Shown here piece by piece: positions 40,267 to 46,392 of a stretch of 46,392 nucleotides of DNA. The notes under the pieces were generated by a model. It was not told the DNA's origin and made no database searches. It saw only the letters and a program-made list of their open reading frames with translations. The position numbers and the translations under genes were made by a program. The stretch's first letter is position 1. The number at the start of each line of letters is the position of its first letter. The stretch covers positions 1-46,392 of the forward strand of contig NZ_FNFU01000022.1 of NCBI RefSeq assembly GCF_900101115.1, in the 5' to 3' direction. The stretch is from Cryobacterium psychrotolerans (lineage in GTDB: Bacteria > Actinomycetota > Actinomycetes > Actinomycetales > Microbacteriaceae).

Positions 40267-40331
40267 TCGCCGAACTGTGAGTTTGGCACCTTCACCGGGG
40301 TCGGGAAGGTGCCAAACTCACAGTTCGGCGA
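40267..40331. repeat. Long perfect inverted repeat (26-bp arms)
   Basis: Arms 40267-40292 and 40306-40331 are exact complements (starting TCGCCGAACTGTGAGTTTGG), with a 13-base loop. The right arm contains the last four codons and the stop of the DinB-like gene. There is no T-run. It may be a bidirectional terminator of convergent genes or a REP/MITE-like element. Confidence 0.9.
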
Positions 40332-40851
40332 GGGGGCGGTGGACGTCGTGCAGGTGGTGGACGGGGTCGTGGAGCACGTATTGAGCGAGCGTGGTCACGG
40401 TGAAGCGGGCTCCGTCGCTGCGGCGGCCGGTGCGGGTGCTCTCCGTTACCGGGACGGCGGCGAAGGCATCGGCCAGGGATGCCGCGGCGAGGGCGAGCTC
40501 CCGGCCGACCACGGCCGGGTCCTGTTCGTGGTACCGCTCGGCGACCGCCGTGGCATCCTGGTCCCAATTCGCGAACAGCGGGTCGTCTTCGCTGAGCATG
40601 AGCCCCAGCCGCACCGAGAAGATGCGGAAAACGTCGCGCACGTGGGCGGCGTATTCGAGGGGGGACCAGGTGTGGTCGTTCGGGCGCACGGCCGCGTCGG
40701 TGCGCGCGAGGACGGGGCCCCAGCCGGCCGCGTTCTCGCGAATCAGGCGCGGGATGTCGTCGAGGGCGACCTCGGCGGCGTCGAAGCCGCACTCGGGGCA
40801 CGGCTGCTCGAGGACCCAGGTCCAGTCTTTTGTGTCGGGTGTGATCGCCAT
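40318..40851 (-). CDS. DinB-like/metal-dependent hydrolase-type protein
   Basis: 177 residues. Begins with a zinc-knuckle-like EQPCPECGFD and continues as a DinB four-helix bundle: IRENAAGWGPVLART, DHTWSPLEYAAHVRDVFR with a metal-binding His, and YVLHDPVHHLHDVHRPL with the closing His cluster. DinB proteins often use bacillithiol or mycothiol; the substrate is unknown. The -10 TAGAAT at 40858-40863 lies 6 bases before ATG 40851, suggesting a leaderless mRNA. The C-terminus LAEL and stop are inside the long inverted repeat. Confidence 0.88.
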   Translation of the reverse strand: MAITPDTKDWTWVLEQPCPECGFDAAEVALDDIPRLIRENAAGWGPVLARTDAAVRPNDHTWSPLEYAAHVRDVFRIFSVRLGLMLSEDDPLFANWDQDATAVAERYHEQDPAVVGRELALAAASLADAFAAVPVTESTRTGRRSDGARFTVTTLAQYVLHDPVHHLHDVHRPLAEL

Positions 40852-40860
40852 GACCGAATT

Positions 40861-42153
40861 CTAGCCAGCGGCTGTGTCCGCCGCCTGGCAGGCCGCGCCG
40901 GAGCGCATCGCCTCGGCCGTCTGTTCCTCGGACCACGGCAGCCTGAGCACGGGAGCCTCGGCGGAATCCGTCGGCGGTGCCTTCGCCGCGATCGAGGCGA
41001 GGCGTTGCGCGAGGGACTGCACGAACCCGGGGCCCGCGGTCGAGTTGTTCAGCATGACGACGATCGTCAGGCCGCTCTCCGGGTCGACCAGGGTCGCTGA
41101 GAGGAAACCCGGGATCGCACCGGCCTGCCCCCGCAGAGGGCCGAGTTGGCGGCCTCCCAGTCCGTAACGCTGCCACTGCGGGGACGTTTCGCCCTGGGGC
41201 ACGGTCGCCCACAGCGCCTCCGTCGATTCCTCGGACAGCACGCTGCCCTCGGCGAAGGCCCGTGCCCACGTCCTCAGGTCGGCGAGCGTCGACACGACCC
41301 CGGCGGCGACCCAGCCCATGGAATTGGACAGCTCGGTTTCATCGCGCACCTTGTCGCACGCCGGCACCCCTGCTGCGTCGACCGCAGCCGCATAGCCGTG
41401 CGGGTGCGGGTCGGGGAGCCGCACGGCGTCGCCGGCGGGAAAGGTTGTCTGGGTGAGGCCCAGCGGGTCGAAGATGTAGTGCCGGTAGAGCGATCCCCAA
41501 TCCTGGTGGGTCGCCGACTGCAGCGCCATGCCGAGCAGGATGATGCCGGTGCTGGAATACGACCAGGCGCCACCCGGCGCCGCAAGGCGCTTGCCGGCCA
41601 GGCCGCTCGCGAGGATTTCCATGGGCGGCCACTGCCGCGTGGGGTTGTCCACGAACTGGGGCGCGAGCCCCGGGTAATAGTCCGCCAGGCCGGAGGTGTT
41701 TCGGCAGAGCTGTCCGAGCGTGATGCCCTCGACCTCCGCGCTCCGGCTCAGGTAGCGTGAAACGGGGTCGTCAAGCTTCACCCGGCCTTCCTCCACGAGC
41801 CGGAGGAGCACCGTGCAGGTCATCGAGGTGGTGGTGGTTCCGATCCGGAACTTCATGTCGGTGGTCATCGGGTTGTCGCCGGCCATCGTGGTGGTTCCGG
41901 GCGTCGCCACCCAGTCTCCCGCCCACGGCGCCCAGACCCCGGCGAGCGCCCCGGACGCTCCGGACAGGGCGAGCCCGTCTGCGAGTGCGGCATCGAGTCG
42001 CTCGGCCACACCGGCCGGCAACCGAGAGCCCACCGGAACCGTGAGGTCGGGGGCCGGACCAGCCTCGCTGAGGCAACCGGAGAAGGCGAAGGCGGCTCCG
42101 AGAACGAGCGCGAGCGCAGCCCAGCGGCGTTTCGGAACGGGTCTACTGTCCAT
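40861..42153 (-). CDS. Beta-lactamase-fold (class C/DD-peptidase-like) lipoprotein with altered active site
   Basis: 430 residues from ATG 42153 (ATG 42159 is possible). Lipoprotein signal LALVLGAAFAFSGCLSE. The fold follows the beta-lactamase/D-Ala-D-Ala carboxypeptidase family: MKFRIGTTTTSMTCTVLLRL, EGRVKLDDPVSRYL, GITLGQLCRNTSGLADYYP, WSYSSTGIILLGMAL, GLGGRQLG and GQAGAIPGF. Where the family has Ser-x-x-Lys (FRIGSxTK), this protein has Thr-Thr-Thr-Thr, so both the nucleophile Ser and the base Lys are replaced. The Tyr motif (YSS) is kept. It may be a non-catalytic binding protein at the cell surface. Confidence 0.87.
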   Translation of the reverse strand: MDSRPVPKRRWAALALVLGAAFAFSGCLSEAGPAPDLTVPVGSRLPAGVAERLDAALADGLALSGASGALAGVWAPWAGDWVATPGTTTMAGDNPMTTDMKFRIGTTTTSMTCTVLLRLVEEGRVKLDDPVSRYLSRSAEVEGITLGQLCRNTSGLADYYPGLAPQFVDNPTRQWPPMEILASGLAGKRLAAPGGAWSYSSTGIILLGMALQSATHQDWGSLYRHYIFDPLGLTQTTFPAGDAVRLPDPHPHGYAAAVDAAGVPACDKVRDETELSNSMGWVAAGVVSTLADLRTWARAFAEGSVLSEESTEALWATVPQGETSPQWQRYGLGGRQLGPLRGQAGAIPGFLSATLVDPESGLTIVVMLNNSTAGPGFVQSLAQRLASIAAKAPPTDSAEAPVLRLPWSEEQTAEAMRSGAACQAADTAAG

Positions 42154-42377
42154 TGGCATCCCCAGGCTGACTGATGGCCCTTGTACCGGGGAGTGTACCC
42201 AGATCGCTTCGGTCGCGCGCCGGTGTCGGCCGAGTCGTTCCCGGGCGTTCCACCATTCCAAGCCGCCGCGGCGAGGGGTTCTCGGATCACATTCGCAGCA
42301 AACACCAATCCGATTCACGGCTATCTCCGAATACCAGATGAGCCCGGATAACCGTGGCACCTAAGAGAGGCACCAAC

Positions 42378-42788
42378 ATGCGTACATCCCCCAACCGACT
42401 GCTCGGCACCGTCTTCGGAGCGGTCTACATTCTCGTCGGCTTGCTTGGCTTCGCCGTCACCGGCGGCATCGGCTTCCTCGCGACCGAGGGCGGCCTGCTC
42501 CTCGGGATCTTCGCGGTCAACCCGCTGCACAACGTGGCCCACCTGCTGATCGGCGCCGCCCTGCTGATCGCCGCGCTCTCCAGCGTGTCCGCAGCCAAGG
42601 CCGTGAACGGGGCCGTCGGAGCCGTCTACCTGCTCCTCGGTATCGTCGGCTTCTTCATCGTCGGCTCGGCGCTGAACATCCTGGCCCTGAACACGGCCGA
42701 CCACTTCCTGCACCTGGCCAGCGCCATCGTGCTGCTCGGCGCCGGACTCGGAGCCGAACGGTCCGCCCGCGTCTCCGCCACCGCGTAA
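42378..42788 (+). CDS. DUF4383 domain membrane protein
   Basis: 136 residues from ATG 42378 (AAGAGAGG upstream). Four membrane helices: TVFGAVYILVGLLGFAV, LLIGAALLIAALSSVSA, AVGAVYLLLGIVGFFIV and LASAIVLLGAGLGA. It has the family's NPLHNVAHLLIG and NTADHFLHL histidine motifs. Function unknown. Precedes another small membrane-protein gene by 38 bases. Confidence 0.92.
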   Translation: MRTSPNRLLGTVFGAVYILVGLLGFAVTGGIGFLATEGGLLLGIFAVNPLHNVAHLLIGAALLIAALSSVSAAKAVNGAVGAVYLLLGIVGFFIVGSALNILALNTADHFLHLASAIVLLGAGLGAERSARVSATA

Positions 42789-42826
42789 CCGCGTCCGAAC
42801 AGCGTCGCCCAGGAGAAGAGCACAAC

Positions 42827-43426
42827 ATGAACCCCGTCGTCCGCACCTGGCTTGCCTTCGCCGCCATCGGCGCAGCGCTGGTACACCTCGCCGTCGGAGC
42901 CGGCGCTCCTCTCCCGCTCGCAATCATCCTGGTCGGGCTCGGCCTCGCCGAGCTCGGCTGGGGTGTCGTGACACTCATCCGAGGCCGCGTCACGGCCCCG
43001 GATGCCACCGTCGCCCTCGCACTCGTCCCGGTGTTCCTCTGGGGCGCCACGGCGATCCTCGGCAGCGGGCTGGGCGTCACGGCCGACGCGACGGGACTAC
43101 CCTTCTACCCGATGGCCGTCGCCTCGCTCTTCGACATCACGCTCGCCTGCTCCCTCGCCCTGTCCAGACGCAGCAACGCGCGGCGGGCGACAACGGATGC
43201 CGCCCCCTCGCCCCGGGCCGACGTCCCGGCCGCCCCACCCCGGCCACAGGCCGCCTGGAGTTTCCTGGCCGCACTGATGATTGGCGGCATGCTGTTCTCG
43301 GGCCTGACCACGAGCGCCCTGGCCGCCACGAGGGCCGGCGAGTACGCCGTTCCGCATGGCTCGCACTCGACGCCGGGGACCGACAATCCCAGCGGAAGCC
43401 ACACCGGCCACGACACCGGCCACTAA
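42827..43426 (+). CDS. Hypothetical membrane protein
   Basis: 199 residues, not recognised. About five hydrophobic segments (AFAAIGAALVHLAVGAG, LAIILVGLGLAELGWGVV, VALALVPVFLWGATAIL, SFLAALMIGGMLFSGLTTSAL). A Pro/Ala-rich linker (~residues 125-145) precedes the last segment. The tail is HGSHSTPGTDNPSGSHTGH, a His-rich end that may bind metal. GGAGAAGAG precedes the ATG. It follows DUF4383 and ends 4 bases inside the converging helicase gene. Confidence 0.8.
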   Translation: MNPVVRTWLAFAAIGAALVHLAVGAGAPLPLAIILVGLGLAELGWGVVTLIRGRVTAPDATVALALVPVFLWGATAILGSGLGVTADATGLPFYPMAVASLFDITLACSLALSRRSNARRATTDAAPSPRADVPAAPPRPQAAWSFLAALMIGGMLFSGLTTSALAATRAGEYAVPHGSHSTPGTDNPSGSHTGHDTGH

Positions 43427-44736
43427 GTCCGGGGGATCTCCTCGGTGGCCAGGGCAGCCCGCTCGCCCTGCATGAAACGCTGCACGTTCTCATCCACGAT
43501 GATGTCGCTCGGACGCAGCGGGCGGGCCAGGTAGAGACCCTCGAGACTGGTCAGCCGGCTGAGGGCCACGTAGGTCTGGCCGGGGCTGAAGACCCGCGAG
43601 CCGAGGTCGACGATGGCCCGCTCGTAGGTTGCCCCCTGCGACTTGTGGATCGTGACCGCCCACGCCAGCCGCAGCGGGAACTGCGTGAACTCGGCCACGA
43701 CATCCTTCTTCAGCTTCTTCGTGAGCGGGTTGTAGCTGTACTTGAACTTCTCCCACACGGTGGGTTCGACCTCGTGGGTGTCGCCGTCGATGTCGACGTA
43801 CACCGTCGAGTCGACCTTCGTGACGGTGCCGATGCTGCCGTTCACCCAGCGCTGCCCGCCGTCCTGGTGGTTCGAGTCGTTGCGCAGGAACATCACCTGA
43901 GCGCCCACCTTGAGCTCGAGCACCTCGTCGGCCGGGAACGTGCGTCCGCCGAAGTCGCCGGTGATCTCGGCCTTGGCCGTGAGCGGCCGGCCGGAGAGTC
44001 GCTGCAGGGCGGCCGCGTTGATGCGGTTGACCGCGTCGTTGCGGGTTGCCAGCGTGATGACGCCTTCGCTGGGCGCCGGACGGGCTCCGGCGGCGTTCAG
44101 CGCGCCGCCGATCTCCGCGGTGACCTGGCCGTGGCGCACCGCGTTGAGCATGTGCTTGAAGTCCGCGTCGTGCTGGCGGTGGATCTCGGTGAGTTCGAAG
44201 ATGCGCAGTTCGGCTTGCTGCCAGACCCTGGCGTCGAAGAACCACATCGACCGGTACGTGTCGGCGAAGTAGGCGCGCTCGTCGGAATCACCCGGGACCG
44301 GTGCGAGCTGGTACGGGTCGCCGAAGAGCACGATCTGCACGCCGCCGAACGTGTCGTGTGGGCGCTGGCGCGCCTGTCGCAGACTGCGGTCGATGGCATC
44401 CATCAGGTCGGCGTTGACCATGGAGACCTCGTCGATGACGAGCGTGTCGATGGTGTTGAGCAGCTTGCGCACCTGGTCGGACTGGTCGATCACGTGGTCG
44501 GCGATCACCCCGATCGGCAGCCGGAACAGGGAGTGGATGGTCTGCCCGCCCACGTTCAGCGCGGCCACTCCGGTCGGCGCGGCAATGACGATCTGTTTGC
44601 TGGTGTGCCAGGAGAGGTGGTTCAGCAGTGTCGACTTACCCGTGCCGGCGCGACCGGTGACAAAAACGTTCTGGCGCGTGCTTTCGATCGCGGCGAAGAC
44701 TTCGGCCTGCTCGCGGGACAGCGGGATCTCGGACAC
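43423..44736 (-). CDS. PIF1/RecD-like superfamily 1B DNA helicase
   Basis: 437 residues from GTG 44736. Motif I VTGRAGTGKSTLLNHL, Ia APTGVAALNVGGQTIHSLF, II LVIDEVSMVNADLMDA, III VLFGDPYQLAPVPGD, IV ELTEIHRQHDADF, V/VI AWAVTIHKSQGATYERA and YVALSRLTSLEGLYL. Such PIF1-like helicases unwind 5' to 3' and act in replication or repair. The start is uncertain: the frame is open upstream into the divergent gene, and a TACAGT -10-like hexamer near 44780 supports a start after it. Confidence 0.93.
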   Translation of the reverse strand: MSEIPLSREQAEVFAAIESTRQNVFVTGRAGTGKSTLLNHLSWHTSKQIVIAAPTGVAALNVGGQTIHSLFRLPIGVIADHVIDQSDQVRKLLNTIDTLVIDEVSMVNADLMDAIDRSLRQARQRPHDTFGGVQIVLFGDPYQLAPVPGDSDERAYFADTYRSMWFFDARVWQQAELRIFELTEIHRQHDADFKHMLNAVRHGQVTAEIGGALNAAGARPAPSEGVITLATRNDAVNRINAAALQRLSGRPLTAKAEITGDFGGRTFPADEVLELKVGAQVMFLRNDSNHQDGGQRWVNGSIGTVTKVDSTVYVDIDGDTHEVEPTVWEKFKYSYNPLTKKLKKDVVAEFTQFPLRLAWAVTIHKSQGATYERAIVDLGSRVFSPGQTYVALSRLTSLEGLYLARPLRPSDIIVDENVQRFMQGERAALATEEIPRT

Positions 44737-44896
44737 GGGGGCACTTTCGGTGGGCGCGGGGGCGGGGGGAACATTCCACTGTAACCGTCCCGACCCGGCA
44801 AACGCCGGGACTTCACGCGGTTGGGGGCAAGGACACGTGGCAGTGGCGGCACCGGCCGTTTCGGGGGCGGCGAGCCTGCGCCCGTAGGATGTTGAC

Positions 44897-45940
44897 GTGA
44901 CCATCGGGGACGGCGAGAGCCGGCGAAGCCTACGGCGCGCCATCATTGCCGTGAGCGTGATCGCAGCGCTGCTGCTCGGTGCCCTGTTTGCCGCCATCGG
45001 TTCCCTGAACCGGGAGGTCTACAGCGCCGGCGGCTTCGTTCGCCAATACCTCGACGCCCTGGCCCGGCACGACCAGGCCGGTGCGCTGGCCATGCCCGGC
45101 GTGGAGCTCACGAACGCCAGGCTCACAGAGGACGGGCTGCCGCAGAACCTCCCCTCGACGCTGCTGCGCGGATCCGTCCTGGGTGAACTCAGCGACATCC
45201 AGCTGCGAAGCGACACCGGCGGCGCCAACGGCCGCCACACCGTGGTCTACGACTTCCTGCTGGACGGCAACGAGTCGACGATGAAGTTCGCGGTGGCCCG
45301 CACCGGCACCTTCGCCGGGGTCTTCGACAGCTGGCGCTTCACGACCAGCCCACTGGCCGTACTCCAGGTGACGGTGCTCCACGAGGCGACGTTCACCGTC
45401 AATGGGCTCACCCTCGATACGCGGGCCCACGCGGCACCGGAAGCGCCGGTCACGTTCTCGAACCAGGCCGCCTACCTCGCGTTCGCACCGGCGCTGTACG
45501 GCTTCACCCACGATTCCACCCTGCTCACCGCCCCGAAGCAGGCGCTGCCCGTCACGTCGGGCGGCGCAACCGATGTCACGATCGACGCGATGCCCAATAA
45601 GCGGTTCATCAAACAGGTGCAGACCGAACTCAACGATTTCCTCGAGGCGTGCGCGACGCAGACGGTGCTGCAGCCGTCGAACTGCCCGTTCGGCATCGAA
45701 ATCAACGACCAGGTGCAGGGGCTGCCGGCGTGGTCGATCGCGAGCTTCCCGGTGGTCACGCTGACGGCCGGCCAGAACACGTTCGAGATGCCGCCGACCG
45801 TCGGCCAGGCGCACATCGTCGTCGACGTCCGATCCCTCTTCGATGGGGAACTCACCACCCGGGATGAGGACGTGCCGTTCACGGTGGCCCTGAGCGTGAC
45901 GATCAGGCCCGACGGGGCGCTGGCGATCCAACTGCACTAG
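44897..45940 (+). CDS. Hypothetical membrane-anchored secreted-domain protein
   Basis: 347 residues from GTG 44897. TAGGAT (44885-44890) lies exactly 6 bases before it, so the mRNA is probably leaderless. A single membrane helix (AIIAVSVIAALLLGALFAAIG) anchors a ~310-residue extracytoplasmic part made mainly of strands, with a FVRQYLDALARHDQAGALAM segment after the helix like NTF2-type or immunoglobulin-like domains of actinobacterial surface proteins. A conserved-looking Cys pair lies in EACATQTVLQPSNCPFG. The stop overlaps the IS target CTAG. Confidence 0.82.
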   Translation: MTIGDGESRRSLRRAIIAVSVIAALLLGALFAAIGSLNREVYSAGGFVRQYLDALARHDQAGALAMPGVELTNARLTEDGLPQNLPSTLLRGSVLGELSDIQLRSDTGGANGRHTVVYDFLLDGNESTMKFAVARTGTFAGVFDSWRFTTSPLAVLQVTVLHEATFTVNGLTLDTRAHAAPEAPVTFSNQAAYLAFAPALYGFTHDSTLLTAPKQALPVTSGGATDVTIDAMPNKRFIKQVQTELNDFLEACATQTVLQPSNCPFGIEINDQVQGLPAWSIASFPVVTLTAGQNTFEMPPTVGQAHIVVDVRSLFDGELTTRDEDVPFTVALSVTIRPDGALAIQLH

Positions 45941-46392
45941 CTGTTGTTCCCACTGACGTTGTGAACGCGGTCGATGGGTGATTTGCCGCCGATGCCGGTA
46001 TGGGGTCTGTGGTGATTGTAGCTATGGATCCAGCCCTGGTAGGTGTCGGCTCGGGCGTGGTCTGAGCTGTAGTGCCGGGCGTAAGCCCACTCGGCTGCGA
46101 GAGTGCGGTGGAAGCGCTCGATCTTCCCGTTGGTCTGCGGCCGGTAGGGCCGGGTGAATTTGTGCTTGATGTCGCCGAGGGCGTCGTTGAAGAACCGGGA
46201 CCGGTAGCAGGACCCGTTGTCGGTCATCACGCGCAGCACGGTGATGCCGTGGGAGGCGTAGAACGCGTTGGCGCGTTGCCAGAAGCCGGCGGCGGTTTCC
46301 TTCTTCTCGTTGGTCAGGATCTCGGAGTAGACGAGCCGGGAATTGTCGTCGATCGCGGAGTGCAGGAAGGAATGGCCGACCCCGGAGCGCCG
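45937..46392 (-). CDS. IS481-family transposase (5' end outside window)
   Basis: 152 C-terminal residues of a DDE integrase-core transposase, read from the right edge. The catalytic triad is seen as Asp in HSAIDDNSRLVYSE, Asp in VMTDNGSCYRS and Glu in PQTNGKIERFHRTL. The closing AYNHHRPH-like motif appears as HSYNHHRPHTGIGGKSP. This ending is typical of IS481/IS3-like transposases. The stop TAG lies within CTAG shared with the neighbouring gene's stop. Confidence 0.93.
   Translation of the reverse strand, partial: RRSGVGHSFLHSAIDDNSRLVYSEILTNEKKETAAGFWQRANAFYASHGITVLRVMTDNGSCYRSRFFNDALGDIKHKFTRPYRPQTNGKIERFHRTLAAEWAYARHYSSDHARADTYQGWIHSYNHHRPHTGIGGKSPIDRVHNVSGNNS
45942..46392 (-). mobile_element. 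IS481-type insertion sequence, left end at ~45942, truncated by the window edge
   Basis: The element end is placed at TGTTGTTCCCACTGACGTTG (from 45942), directly after ACTAGC (45936-45941), which fits the NCTAGN target reported for IS481. The other terminus and the second target copy are outside the window, so the exact end is inferred. Confidence 0.7.

Noticed and set aside
1..46392. CRISPR array, prophage or integrase genes
   Set aside because: No regularly spaced repeats, Cas-like, phage structural or tyrosine/serine recombinase proteins were seen on either strand; the only mobile element is the IS at the right edge.

Overview
The window is high-GC actinobacterial chromosome. Codon usage, the frequent GTG starts, the leaderless promoters and the gene content (bifunctional-type Dcd, an Asp23/ECF stress cluster, DUF2277, DUF4383, an IS481-type transposase) suggest a member of Micrococcales, perhaps Microbacteriaceae. 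That placement is inference; there is no rRNA gene or other marker here.

Layout. (1) 1-6108: a near-complete oxidative (non-phosphorylating) L-fucose pathway. A minus-strand operon encodes L-fuconate dehydratase, an aldo/keto reductase (fucose dehydrogenase), L-fuconolactonase, the FucU mutarotase, a tiny ORF and an NAD-epimerase. A divergent pair encodes the 2,4-diketo-3-deoxy-L-fuconate hydrolase and the 2-keto-3-deoxy-L-fuconate dehydrogenase. A TTGACA promoter with an 11-bp palindrome in its spacer lies between the two arms. (2) 6160-9905: an envelope-stress cluster with an ECF sigma factor, Asp23-like proteins (one with an anti-sigma-like N-terminus), CsbD and a GlsB/YeaQ membrane protein, closed by a strong terminator. 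(3) 9930-13601: dcd, tRNA-Gly(CCC), a Tat-exported phospholipase C and a YgjV-type membrane protein. (4) 13638-24188: a GntR-controlled catabolic operon with an aldehyde dehydrogenase, a CUT1 sugar-type ABC transporter, a D-aminoacylase-family amidohydrolase, an aldo/keto reductase, a D-serine dehydratase/D-threonine aldolase-family PLP enzyme and an ornithine-cyclodeaminase-family reductase. Its substrate is unknown. (5) 24203-33697: a 9.5-kb sugar island with a CUT2 ABC transporter, a metallo-beta-lactamase-fold hydrolase, a LacI regulator, a FucU/RbsD mutarotase, a FucI-like isomerase and an FGGY kinase. It is bounded by ~175-bp direct repeats of the 3' end of the gntR gene and carries four copies of a GTAATCG-type operator. 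(6) 33895-46392: housekeeping and accessory genes: a broken lipoprotein gene, isocitrate lyase, small hypothetical genes, a frameshifted RibD/DHFR-like gene, DUF2277, a beta-CASP nuclease, a DinB-like protein, a beta-lactamase-fold lipoprotein lacking its SxxK residues, DUF4383, a PIF1/RecD-like helicase and a truncated IS481-type transposase at the right edge.

The window therefore holds two different ways of handling fucose-type sugars: an oxidative route and an isomerase/kinase route, each with its own FucU-family mutarotase. Between them sits a third catabolic operon whose enzymes point to D-amino-acid or N-acyl-amino-acid chemistry. Decay is visible in several places: an in-frame stop, a G-run frameshift, a truncated gntR copy and an ornithine-cyclodeaminase remnant.
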